DNA of 64,000 nt. It comes from Thuidium tamariscinum. Its lineage: Eukaryota > Streptophyta > Bryopsida > Hypnales > Thuidiaceae. Numbering within the stretch: position 1 is the first letter of the stretch; every line of letters starts with the position of its first letter. Below, in pieces: positions 1 through 12,150 of this stretch. The translations under genes were made by a program, and so were the position numbers. The notes beneath the pieces are model-generated. The model made no database searches. It was not told the DNA's origin and was given only the letters and a program-made list of their open reading frames with translations. The stretch lies in the NCBI GenBank assembly GCA_947034885.2, contig OX344756.2, forward strand, positions 15,248,098-15,312,097, read 5' to 3'.

Positions 1-3000
1 AAGTAAAAATAGAAGCCCCCTATTTTGTACCCAAGTAATTTACCAAAAGCACCTCTCCACACAAATTTGAGGCCTTTGATTACAAATATGAATACAAAAT
101 TTGTAAATTTTATCATGTGTGGAAAATAAAAAATTTCAGCATTTTTGGAGTGGGATTAGTCCACCCCAGCTCAACCCAAGTGCACCAAAAATGTTGTCAC
201 ATAACTTGGAAGTCCAATTTCAAGTGCTCTAGTTTAATTTTTTTATTAGAGCAAAAATGGAGTTTTCTGCTCTTGTAGTTTCTTCAAGCTCAAGTGGCAA
301 TCATCTCTCAACCCCCCTCTTAGATTATCTCCTTCATGGGCTCTTGATTAGCCTTGGTTTTTTTGGGTTTTTTAAGCAACGGTCGCTGTCTCTTTGAAAA
401 GAAGAGAAAGAACTTATATTTGATGTTTGAATTCAATAAAATCCATTGGGAATCTTGTTCTCTCTCTTCTAAAATTTGTGAGGAAATTTTTTGATCAAAA
501 TGCGCTCATTTTTTGGAAGCCAGAATTTACTGGTTCAATTTAAATTCACTAAATTGCATTTTGATGGCTCCAATTTTGGAAGCTTATATCTCTTTCATTC
601 AATGTTTGTTTTCAATAAATTAAAAAATTGGATTATGTTCCCCTTAAACTCTAGTTAGTTTAGTGACTTTTTCATACCAATCAAATATACTTTTTTGAAT
701 GTTTGGGAGTAATTCAAAGTTCAAAATCCAAATATTTTTGGACTACATTGAACTAAGGTGGCTTGTTTTGTCTTCATACAATGTCCATTTCCAATCATTT
801 CTTTTAGAAAAGTTACACAAATCAGTCTAGATTATGTGGCTTGAATTTCATATCAATCCAATAAGTGAAGAAACACTAAGAAGCATTTTAGTAAGAGGAG
901 GTTCAACCTTATATGTGCTTTTTGCCTCTTTTCTTGCTATTTTTTGACATTTTAAAACCATCTTGCAGACACAATGATGATGAGTCCATTGATTGATATT
1001 TTTCTATTCGTACTAAATTTGTTTGTTGATTTTGAAGTGCTTCATAAATTAAACTTATTTCATTTGAGTAGGATTAGAAGTAGAATTTTACCTCCACAAG
1101 TGTTATTAGGAAAATTTTAGCGTCCATTTTCTATTAAAACATTATATCTTGCAATCTCTATAGCCAAATGACTCCAAATTTCTATACCTTCAAATTTTAC
1201 CTTCCCTAGAGTTGCCATCATCACTATGTATACATATCCAATTTCAATATGTATGTATGTATGTGGAAGAAACAACTTTAGAACATCTAGTACCAAAATA
1301 ATCCATAATTCTTTGTAATTTACACATATGCAATCCAGATGTTGCATTCTTTGGTGTATTGGAGTTTTTTTTCACTTTCCAATAAGAAAATACAAAACTT
1401 TGATCAATCTAATGATAGTAAATAATTACAATAAGAAAAATGTGTCTATTTGGAAGATACCTACTATATGCATTATAGAGATTTGAGCTCTTGCAGAATG
1501 TACACAATCAAGTGGGGTGTATTAAGTGATATGAAATGTTTGACCCTCTACTCCATCGATTTGACTTGATGAGTCCTAAGAATGTTGAGAAGAAGATGTT
1601 GTATACAACACTATAAGAAACAAGTATTTTTATGGACCTCTAGAAAAACATGATAAAACATCACCTTTGACAAGATATGGATCAATGTTGATGTCATCTC
1701 AAATCCATCATAAAAAATGGGCAAAAAATGTGCTAAAATTTCAGGTTATATGTCTAAATTTGGATTTTTTTTTCTTGTATGTCAAATAAAATGGGGTCTT
1801 GCAAGCTTTGCAAAGGCTCTATGTCGAGGGATTCTAAGTGCCACATAAGCTCTTTTGGAAATAGGCAATGCCACTTGGGACAATTTTCATCCAATACCAT
1901 TTTGACCAAGGTTGTGATATTAAATTAAAAAAAAAGTGACGTGAACCCCAAATTATGTTGAAGTGGCATGCTTTGTCAACACACTTTTGTGTCATTTCAA
2001 AATTTTAATGGTGTTTTTGAAACGTCAAATTAGATGTTTTTTGAAGTATCAATTGGTGCATACCCTACCTATAAGGCAAGATCAATAAAAAAATATTTTA
2101 AAAAAATTACAAAATAAAATAATATGAACAAGAAAATTTGTTGAATTCAACAATAATTGAAAAAAACTTACCATTTCCTATTTACCATTAAGAGAATTTT
2201 TTATGGTGAAATGAAGGAATTATTTCATTGGAAATTAATGAGTATGAAGGGGAGAGATACTATATTTATATCTATTTTTAGCCTAAAGTGAGACAAAAAG
2301 ATATGAAATCCTAAAATATGTCAATTTGACCATTGAACAAGTGGACACTATTTCAAACATTTAGATGTTATTTCAAACATGTAGATGCTGTTTCAAACAT
2401 CTCGACGTTGTTTTTGACATTTCACATTGAATAGTATTGTTGCTTTATGTATCCCATATGGATTGTTGCTATTCCTACTACACCACTTGTATATAGACTA
2501 TTTGTTTTCATCCATGCTAAGCATCCTCGTCATCCATACATTTCCTTTTTTTTGCAAAGCTTGCCATGTGGTTGCCCTTTTCCTAAATTTTTCACTTACA
2601 GTAAATATTTTACCACAAATTGTAGTAAATTTTATTAATTTATCCATAATCAAAATGGACTTCTTGCCGATGTGGTAGTCTATGTTTTTTGGGATGTTAC
2701 AAAAAACATGAACTTGTTTTTTTAAACATCATTAAGAACATGTTTGTCTATGGTCACATCTACTTGTTTTTTAATTTAGTTGCACATGTTTTCTACAACT
2801 TCACATCAAATTTATAGTTCTACAACTGTTAATCATTAACCTATGATGTCTCAAGAAACATGATATGTTTTTTTTCCTGTGACACAAAAATGTAGTTTTT
2901 TTATAGTACAAGGATGCTAAAAGTATACTTGAATTTTTTTTAAAATATTAATAAAGGAAATTTTACTACACAAATAATAAAAACAAGAACCCAACTACAA

Positions 3001-5050
3001 ATAGCAGGGGAGGGGGGGAGCAAATGATACACTTGAGATTTTGATGTCATTAGATGGAATTTGAAACAAAGAGAGGGCCATTTCAAGCATGTGATATATA
3101 TCATAAAAGATTGGTTTGTTGTCATAATATTAAATAAATAAACAAAATTATTTCATTTTTGAATGATTTTTTTTTTCAAAAACATTTTTATTGTCTAGTA
3201 TGGCCAAATTTTAGCCATGTTAGACTATTGATGTCGCATGGTTCCCACATTCCTTGCAATTCAAGAACTCATGGACTTGTTGAACACTAAATCTCATCTA
3301 CTGTAGTTTATGAAGTAAAGACTTCATGACTATGTAGTTCATCAAAAATACCCAAGCACTTCCCAAGCAAAAAAAATTTTAGTGCATGGAAGGATTTCAT
3401 CAAACTACTACACATCATTAGAAGGGATTTGAAGGCAAGAGAAGCCCATTTCAGGATTGTTCCCTTGCATGTTCTTTATGTTGTTTAGAAATTGTGAATC
3501 AACCCTATTGGTTGAAATTTTCAAAATTTTGGAAGAATTTCTTTTTTCAAAAATTTGAAAGAATGTTCATAAACCTAGAACTGATTTAAGATTTTTTTTT
3601 CCAAAAATATATTTAAAAAATCTATATCTATATCTATTTTTTGACATTGCAATGTCTTAATCACATCAAACTGCTGATGTAGTACGTTCCCACAAATCGA
3701 TTTGAAGTGGTTTTCTAAAGTTTTAAGATAGATAAATGCATTAAATTTCATACAAGAATTTTTATTTATTTTGATTCGTACCTAGGAGCAAAAATTATAC
3801 CACAATAAGCTCAAAATGATGGAGACTGGGTTTAAAAAAAGTCACTAAACCTGAAATTGTAATTATTAATATTTTAATATATTATTTTTTTGTTTACAAA
3901 TTAAATAGAAAGCGTTGATTCATTTCATTTGGACTATTGATATAAAAGTAATGGTACTTCTTATTTTGCAAGCAATCATCATATCTTTTTAAGATTGTAA
4001 TGTATTGGTTTGATTTTGAACACGATTTTCACAATTTAAAAAATGTTCCACGAGGTTAAGTAAGCTTTGCTAGAACAATCTCATTGTTGTGCTTGGTGTG
4101 TACAATTCAATTCCATTTTTAAGCAATTAATAACTTATTTTTTCCTCCAATTTTATACCTATTTTTACTACACAATTTTTGAACTTTTTTTCTTTGACTT
4201 TCAACTCAAGTCTTCAATATAATTAAAAAAATTTGTAGTGCAAAAGTTTAAAGTCAAGAAGACTTAAAGTCAAATAGTCTATCCATAGAACATATTCAAT
4301 AAAAATAATTTCTTCACTTAGCAGTTTCTACTTTTTTTAACTCTTGGGAATATAAAATATTTTTTTTCAATGTTTTTTTAATGAAAAAGAGTCCTTGAGA
4401 CATCAAAGACGACTAAATGTTGTATATTCCCACTGTATTTCTAAAGATATTGAAATGAAGCATATTTTTTGTTCTACAATTTTATTTTATTTTATTTTGA
4501 ATTTCAACTGTTGAGTATATGTTTGCTATGTTAAACAATCTTGTAGGCACAAATGAAATGATCTAGGACATTTCTTGAACTTGGCAAACGTCACCTTATA
4601 GATATGAGGCACCTTGTATTTGTTGCTTTTCCAAACAATAGTGTTGATGTTGGGCTTAGTGTCTACTTGGGTGTTGTAAAGATGTGTTCAGAAAGTAAGC
4701 TAGATTTCCTTTACACTCAAGAATAAGGCCAAACTATTCATATTCTTGGAACAACATGGCGCAAGCCAAATCTTGGGAACATTGCAACTTGAAAAATTGA
4801 GGTGGATTTTTCAAGTAGCCTTGGTGGGATATCAATGAAGGTTGCAACTAGTGCGATGCTTTTTCCTCCTCAACATGCAAAAACCATTTGTATGAATAAT
4901 ATTGCGTGCCTACTGCCTAGATGGAGATGCTTTAATGGAAAGAATTTTTAGAATTTTTAGTGGGACAAAAGGAGTATTTTTATATATTAAAATCTCATAA
5001 ATGTTCCTTAGAAAATTGTTACACATCATTACCTAGAATTCCAGATCGAT
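1..5050. other. AT-rich gene-poor region, decayed repeats
   Basis: No open frame here has coding character: the longest are under 90 codons and low in complexity. Poly-A/T runs are frequent. From 4540 to 4950 the plus strand shows short coding-like stretches broken by stops, probably a dead transposon fragment of unknown family. The phrase around 3785-3820 (accacaataagctcaaaat) recurs near 45200, so the same AT-rich repeat family occurs in both places. Confidence 0.6.
2341..2420. repeat. 20-bp short tandem repeat, about 3.5 units
   Basis: Units begin with tttcaaacat at 2351, 2371 and 2391. A degenerate unit (tttttgacat) follows at 2411. The second half of each unit varies around the pattern tagatgttg. 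This is a small minisatellite with no visible function. Confidence 0.7.
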
Positions 5051-7060
5051 TTTCATGAGTATAAAATGTTAAATACTCTATATGTGTTCCTGTATTGTCT
5101 GCGCTCCCCTACAAAAACACTAATGAAGGGCTGACTGTCATAAGTGGCGCCTGTCGTCTCGCTTCTTTGGAGGGATTTGCCTGCGCCAACCAGGGACGAG
5201 GCGACATTGATGGGGTGCGTCCAAGCGAATGGATGTGTCGTCATAAATCAAAAGCTTGAATGCGCGGTTTAATAGTAAGCCAAGGGCCCTGGCATGAACG
5301 TTGGGACGACTGGCGGAGCTCGCAGGTGACGGGAGAGTGTTTTGTCTGACTTTGCTCGACCACGGCGACGGATCGAAGGGGTTGCGATTCGGATGGCAGT
5401 GTGCTCATCATTCTTCTCTGGAGGGGTCTGCCATCACGAGCACATCTGGTCGAGACATGAGCGGGAACCCAGCGAGTCTTAGTTTCATCGTTTAGCTAGC
5501 AGCTAGCTTCTGATCGAACTGCGAAACTCACATTGGAAATTCAGCGATGGAAGATGGCGGAGATCGTTGCCGTCATGACACTGTGGTGGCCGAGGTTGAT
5601 GTTGTAGCTAGAAAAATGTCTACTTCATGGCGTGGTTGACAATTGGGGACGTAGTCGGGGGACGCGCATTTTTTGTTTCGTGGCCGAGCTTGGGTTCGTT
5701 CTTCATCTAGTCGTCTGTGTTTGCGTTTTAGTGGTGTGGCATTGGCTGCAACATTTCGTCTTCTGAATGTTACGGTCATCTTCTGCCAACTCCAGTTTAA
5801 AGTTTGTCCGGTTCCTCAGCTACAGAGGTTTGTTTGGAGATGTATTGGGATTTAAGGTCAACGTAGTATGCCGCCATGGCGCTCCAAGCAATGCAATGTC
5901 CATCGCACTTGAGACGGCTGCTGCGCACATCAACAATACTACTGCGCAGGTGATGAGGGTTCTCAGCTCGGCTTCTGGGTCTTCTTTTCAAACAGTCAGA
6001 GAGGTTCGAGACTTTCGAAGTCCTGCAGTTGTAGTTTGAGGTGGTTGACTGGCCTCTGAAGTCTGAACCCATGAGGGTGATGGACGAGCTCACCGAGGCT
6101 CACCGGCGGACGCCGTCCTTCCAGCACGCCGGAAACCAGTCGCCACGAGTGGGCAGTAGCTGTGCTGGCGCGGTTTACCATTTTATTCAAGATTGGAGCC
6201 TCAGCAAGCGCTTCTCATCCACCAAGTGCATCATTTCGGGTACGCTAATCAGCAGCTAGCCTGCCTACTCACCCTGAGCTACGCTTAATTCAAACATCCC
6301 CTAAGAATAGCTTCGAAGCTCGTTCAGTGTTTTTCTCCAGTGCGTTACTCTGTGTGGCTAGTAGCAGTGCGTAGTGAACGGATACACAAATGCACATTGA
6401 TTTGCTCATTGCTAGCTTCCCTACTACTGCATAATTTCATGGAAATTCTACCAGCATTGGAGCGATGGTTTCTTCTTTGGCTGCATTTCCCTGTGAGTAT
6501 CGCTGGTATCGGTTCTTAGAGTGTGGAACTTTTAAGTGTCCCCTGTTTGCGTAGCCCTAGGTGATTAGTACGCAATGTGAGTAGGTGCTGCACTTATGAC
6601 ACAGTGGTGAGGAGATTTCGCAAGGTTGCGTTGCTGATGCTTGGAATTTGGCGGTCTGGCAGAAAGGCTAAACCAAGATGCACTGTACTCTAGGGGGGAC
6701 GGGAGCCTCATCGAGAGTGCAAGTCCCGCCGCCTCGAACCTTCCACTTCCACTGGTAAGAGCTCAAATTTATCAAATGGATTGAGCAATCTTGTTGCTCG
6801 CTGGATTGCAACACAAGATGTTGAGGAAGTGTCTTTTTCTTCGTATACTAGGAGAGTTCCGCCCTCTCAAATGGTATCTCAACTTGCACATGCAGGAGGT
6901 TATTGTCGTACTCGTTCAACTGATGTGCGTCAGAGTTCTGATGTCGTGACGTTCAAGTGCCTAGACCTGCAGAAGAAACTAAGACTGTTGTAACACTTGC
7001 GTGTCAGTCGGGTGATTGAAACTATCCCAATTTTCACCGTTATCTGCCGTTTTGACAATT
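5050..7060 (+). promoter_or_regulatory. GC-rich upstream region of the TRM-like gene (promoter, probable 5' UTR exons)
   Basis: Base composition changes sharply near 5050, from AT-rich to GC/CpG-rich, and stays so into the gene. Several open frames of 60-100 codons exist on both strands (for example plus 5767-6039 and 6781-6993), but none resembles a known protein. They are best read as upstream open frames or chance frames in a long leader. A good donor (gtaagagc) stands at about 6755, and an acceptor (atatgcag) at 7071-7078 precedes the first clear coding block. At least one 5' intron is therefore plausible. The transcription start cannot be fixed from the sequence. Confidence 0.45.
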
Positions 7061-10000
7061 ATGAATTTGAATATGCAGAAGGAGGAGGCTCTTTCTATCT
7101 CGAAGACCATGCCGTCAGCATTGCAGTCCACCCCGAGCCCCACGTCTGTGAAGTCGGACGCCACTAGCAAACGTTCTCCTGGGGTTGTAGCACGGCTCAT
7201 GGGCCTTGAATCTCTCCCCGAAAGAACGTGTAATTCGTCTTCAAAATCTGGATCGCTGCATTCTGAAACACCGGCATTGCTTGGACCTCCTCCCCTGTTA
7301 CTCCCAGAGCTTCTTCGCCTCGAGCTGCAGCACTCCAAAAAGTCTTTCAAGGACAAACTTCCAAGCTTTACGAAGAAGGCACCGGATTCGAAAGGGGCTA
7401 TGCCCCAGAAGAAGAAACCAGTATCCCATGTTCGAGAACAAGGGCACCCGTATGTCAATTCTAGAGCTCCGAAAGCTTCATCAGGACAGGAAGATGTGAA
7501 AGGCTTTGGGAAGCAACCCTTCCTTGCGCGGCTGAAGCATACAGGTGGTCCTTCCATACCCCCTTCTTCAAAATCGCAGAACTCCCATTCCCCGACTCTC
7601 CCTTCAATGTTTCAGAAGTCACATTCCCCGATGCTGTCACCGGCGATGCTCGGGGCAAGGAATACCGTTCGGCTGCTGGAGGCCGCAGTGAAAGCTCTGG
7701 AGCCCCCACCTGCCCCAAGGAGAAAATTTACTCTTACAAACGGTGACTCAAATCGAAGCGAGAGCGGCCGATCGGAGAAGACGGCCTTTGGAACTTCCAA
7801 CTATGGCCGAGGGGGAAGTCCGTCTAATTCCGCCACCAAGCCGGGAAGAAACCAATCTAGGAGTGGGAAGGATGACAGAGCTGAATCGAACTCTCCTGGA
7901 AGCCGGAGTACTTCCAGAGCCCCAAATAGACAAGCTTCAAGAGCAAGGCACGACACAACCCTTGTAGCTGCACCGTCTACCTTGCAGTCTCAGAGATCGA
8001 GAACTCCAACTTCTAAAAGGATGAAGGAATCTTCCCGACCGTTACTACGCACTCACGAGGCTTCAATTCGAGGTTTCAAAACTGACCTCGGAGACTCTCC
8101 TTTAGGAAAGAAATTGAAAAAGAACGACTCCCGCCCGCAAGCTGTAGAGTCTCAGAAACCTCTCGGTACCCCATCTCCGAATAAGAAGACTGACTCTGCT
8201 GAGCCGTGTACTCCTGACCGAAACCCTAAAACTGATGGCAGTGAAAGTTCACCAACCGTTGTACCAGAGAAGCCTCGTGGTTTTCGGTCCATTCGGTTCC
8301 GAAATAGAGGCGGGAAGCACGAGACGTCAATTGCACCGTCGCCTCCAAATGAACCAGGAGAAGTCAATTGCAAAGACCAAGGAAAGCATGGATCTCCCAC
8401 TGAGGAGAAGCGAATTGCAGTGACACCTCCGAAGGAAGCGAAAGTGTCTGGATTCAGCTACAACATGCTCTTCAGAAAACAGGGGACTAAGAAGGAAGGG
8501 AATGAAACTGGTGATGCCCTCGTTATGAGACGGGCAGATAGCACTTGGATGCGGCATCTCATAAGGAAGCCGAGTAGCATCCCGGGGACGTCGAAATTGA
8601 GCGAAAAGGTGAATGTGGAAGTGACGGAGGTTGTGGAACAACAAGAAGTTGTTTCACAGGCGCCTGCATTATCACCGGTTCACCATGAAGAGGGACCCAA
8701 TGTTGTGCAAGCAAGGTACAGATCCATTGATGATGTTTTCCCGGAGCTTCCAATGGAAGAGAAGGATGCATGCGGGCCCTCACCTGAGCTTGCGAGGACC
8801 ATCCATGCAGTAGAGGAGCTGCATTCACTGCGACACGATGATGCAGACTACCGATCTATTGAGCGAATGTTTGGGAAAGAATTTTGCAGGTCACGTATGG
8901 CCGCGGAACTAACGAGCCCTGAGATGTCGCCAGCCCCTGGGACAAGTCCTGAGTATGGAGTTCCGGGGACGTTTCCGAATAGTCCGAAGTTTGAGAAGAC
9001 CGATTCGTTCTCGTCAAGTAGTCAACTCAATCTGCACGATATGTTTGAAGTTGTTTCGGGGAGTCGCTCGCATGACATGGGTCGAAGACGTAGCTTCTGT
9101 TTGTCGGAGCCTCAAGAGCGTGTTTTGAATGAGTCGGATGCCGAGGAAGTCGAATCCGATGCATGTAGTAACTGCGTTGGCGAGCATCTTGAGGTATACT
9201 CCACGATATTTCGATTTTGAAATCTCCCTGATAAATTCTCTCGCAATTCAAGGTAAACCATAGGAAATCAGAGTCGAATGTGATGAGTGGTGGAATTTAG
9301 GTGTTGGAGCATCAGGAATGTTCCTTAGATCTCTCCACGTAGTTGTGATGCTTCTTCAAGGATTCGACTGAAATTGCCCGGCCTATGTTTTATGTGCAGA
9401 ATTTCAAATTTTCAGTAGCTGCGGGGTGGATGACTCCACCAGCTTTGAGGGAATTTGAACAGAAGCTAGCACAGGAGTGTGTGATGTCGACGCCACCTTC
9501 TTCTTCGAACTCTGAAGAGGACCTGGAACATGAAGATCGGATTTCGACACCACCTGCTTTGAAGAAGTTTGAAGAGGAACTGGAACATGAAAGTGCGATG
9601 CTGACGCCACCTGCTTTGAAGAAGTTTGAAGAGGATCTGGAACATGAGAGTGTGATGCTGACGCCACCTGCACTAAAGAGTTTCGAAGAGAAACTGGAAC
9701 ATGAGGGTGCGATGTCGACGCCACCTGCTTTAAAAGAATTCGAAGAGAAACTAGAACTTGAAGGTGCGATGTCGACGCCACCTGCATTGAAGAAGTTTGA
9801 AGAGAAACTGGCACTTGAGGGTGTGATGACTCCGCCTGCCCTGAAGAAGTTTGAAGAGAAACTGCCGCAAGGCTTCTCAGATATAGACGACAGTCATGTT
9901 TTGTGTCCTGACGAATTCGGGCAACCGAGTCCTGTCTCCGTTCTTCAATCGCCTTTTCTTGACGAGATTCCTACTACTCCAGATGCAAGCCTAGCTGGTT

Positions 10001-10845
10001 AGTTCTACTTCCACGCAGTGACTGAGTTTCCAAATCCACTTGTATTTTCATGTAAACCAAAATCAGAGTATGCATACTGATCACTTCGATTTTATTTTGC
10101 TGAACTTGCAGAGGCTCAGCGTGTCGGAGACACAGAGGCTTCTGGAACCAAAGACGACGACGAAGATGAGACGGAGGAAGCGAACGAAAATACGGCGACC
10201 TCGAAGCTTTCAAACGCGGTCATGCCGGAGATGATTCAGACGGACATGATCGAGCAAGTGATTCTGGACATTTCCAGGATTCGAAGTATTGATGTGACGA
10301 AATGTGGTATTGAGCCACAGATTATTGCACCAGTAGAGCCACAGCAGGAATTAAACTACATCAGACAGGTCTTGGATCTGCCCAGAAAAGGAGACTTTCG
10401 ATGTCACTCTGCCGTGAACCAGTCCTTGTTCAAGAGACTTGAGTTCGGAAGCAGGACACATGGACCAAGCATACGATCGGAGCGGAGGCTTCTCTTTGAT
10501 TCTGTGAACGAGGTGATGGCGCTTGAGCCATGGCTGAAAACATCGTCCTTCTATGTCGAGCTGCCGATGTTCCCCGACCTGCACGCGAACTCCAAGTTCC
10601 GCTCGCCATTATCCGGAGAGGAGCTTGTGCACGAAGTGTACCGAATGTTCTGCCACTGGAAAGATATCGCAGGCAATTGCCTTGATGATTTGATCGACTA
10701 CGATATGAATGTCCCCGAAGGCCGGTGGGTAAACTTCGGCCATGAAGTGGCGGATGTCGGCCTCGACATTGAACGCACGCTGTTACACGTTTTAGTTGCT
10801 GAGGTTGTCGATGACTTGACCTCCCTTATCGCAAGACGACGTTGA
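7061..10845 (+). CDS. TRM/LONGIFOLIA-like protein (three coding exons, 1154 aa)
   Basis: By family this is a cortical-microtubule organiser of the TRM (TON1-recruiting motif) group, which includes LONGIFOLIA and acts with TON1/FASS/PP2A. Exons by hand splicing are 7061-9193, 9400-9997 and 10112-10845; junctions GAG|gtatac, gtgcag|AAT, CTG|gttagt and ttgcag|AGG keep phase. The signature SPGVVARLMGLESLP lies at residues about 39-53. A long basic, Ser/Pro-rich disordered region follows. The C-terminal exon carries a DUF4378-type domain (LFDSVNEV, EELVHEVYRMFCHWK, LDIERTLLHVLVAEVVDDL; truncated here to key words). Exon 2 is mostly an eight-unit TPPALKKFEE repeat. The ATG at 7061 is the first after the last upstream stop; if the acceptor at 7078 is used, the true start is in an upstream exon. 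Family assignment is confident, the exact N-terminus is not. Confidence 0.88.
9430..9875 (+). repeat. Coding tandem repeat, eight units of about 54-60 bp
   Basis: Inside exon 2 of the TRM-like gene, each unit encodes roughly TPPALKKFEEKLEHEGAMS (19-20 residues). The units are imperfect: the second has TPPSSSNSEEDL, the last two are shorter. The array keeps the reading frame throughout and ends at LPQGFSDIDD. The units are acidic and likely helical between TPP caps. Confidence 0.9.
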
Positions 10846-12150
10846 AATCACATGGTCGTCAACCGATACAATTTTATGTCCATTGTATTTTTCTGAAACT
10901 CAGAGGGTCACAAACAAGAACGATATCCGACGCCTATGGTGACTTCTTTTCCACCCAATATTCGTAGGTCCGGTGGAGCTGAGCGAACAGTGAACTTGTA
11001 CATATACCAACGGAGGCGAGTATGCCAATTTGGAAGGACCTGCTACCCTAAACTTTCTTGGAGCGTTTTCGACGCAGATGATTTCTTGTGACTTCACACA
11101 GGTGATAGCATTAACCCTGAAGGCTTAGCGGAGGAGATTGAGGTCTAGGCATATGATTTCTTTCGGCAATTGTGTGCTTTTTTTCGGTGCAATCTTAATG
11201 AGCTTCAGCGACACTGCTCGAAGAGCGTCGGTGAAAGTATTTCTACTCATTGTCTCCGACATATGCGCGTCTTCCTTCGCGTGTTTCGAAGTTTAGTGCG
11301 GCCTATATACAGGCATTTATTTGTCACAGCTGTAGATAGCATTAGGCCCATGGAGAGAAGCTTAGCGGTGAAGAGAGAGAGGTCCAGGCATTAGCGTCGC
11401 ACACAACTTCAGTCAACAATTGTGTTCTATTTTTGGTTCAACGTGATGAGTCCAGCGGCACTGCCCAGAGGGCATTGGTGAAAGTATTTGTCTGCTTCTC
11501 ATCGCCACATCATTCCTCACTTTTTAACGTCTTTGATGATTAGGTTCAAGTCAATCGTCCAGTATTGCAGCATTGCAACCTAACCCTAACGGAGTTGCCT
11601 AACCTGAAACGTAACCGCAGAAGCTACACAAGTTTCCATTTGAACATGCCTGCTGCAAGTCCGCTAACGGACAAGGCTATCCTATCTTGCCGGAACTTAG
11701 GTTTTGAAGATGAGACTTCCTCTGAAGACGCTTTCCTAAGCTGGCATGTCTGTTGTACGATGACAGCTACGCTAATTCTACTTCCGTTACGATGTTTCTT
11801 TTTAAATGTTTGTGTCATTCATATTCTGGCGGAACTGCTCGCAGCGAATGCATTCAAGAAATTCCATAGCCCGAAGCTACAATGAGGCAGATAAACTTGA
11901 TCCTGCAAATGGTTCAGCTTCCGTTCCGCAGAGACATTCAACTTCCATACCGATTTCTTTGAAAGATTTTACACAGACGAATCTATGAATCTATAACTAC
12001 AACTCTGTTGCTTACAGATTTCGCCGCATTGTATGAAAAATGGTAGGGTGCTCTCGCGGTTATAGAATTCGGAGGTTGTTTGAGTATTGGATTGTCATAC
12101 TACGTGCGAGACTCCTCCCTTGATTTGAAAGCTTGGCAGCACGTACAATC
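10846..12150 (+). other. 3' flank of the TRM-like gene and 5' flank of the next gene, with a diverged tandem duplication
   Basis: No gene is supported. Two copies of a block about 170 bp long lie at about 11104-11270 and 11335-11510. Both contain tagcatta, then gcttagcgg, gaggtc(t/c)aggcat, caattgtgt and ggtgaaagtattt in the same order. The region from 11560 to 12130 has short open frames only, and probably holds the promoter and leader of the gene starting at 12151. Confidence 0.55.

Noticed and set aside
5767-6259. Overlapping frames of 72-98 codons upstream of the TRM-like gene
   Set aside because: No similarity to a protein family, and start and stop are arbitrary within a GC-rich leader; kept only as possible upstream open frames.
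7206-9251. Several open frames of 60-190 codons on both strands within the TRM-like gene
   Set aside because: They are shadows of the main frame in a GC-rich coding exon and carry no motif of their own.
9404-9814. 136-codon minus-strand frame opposite the TPPALKKFEE array
   Set aside because: Its repeats are only the reverse reading of the plus-strand repeat; the plus frame joins in phase with flanking exons.
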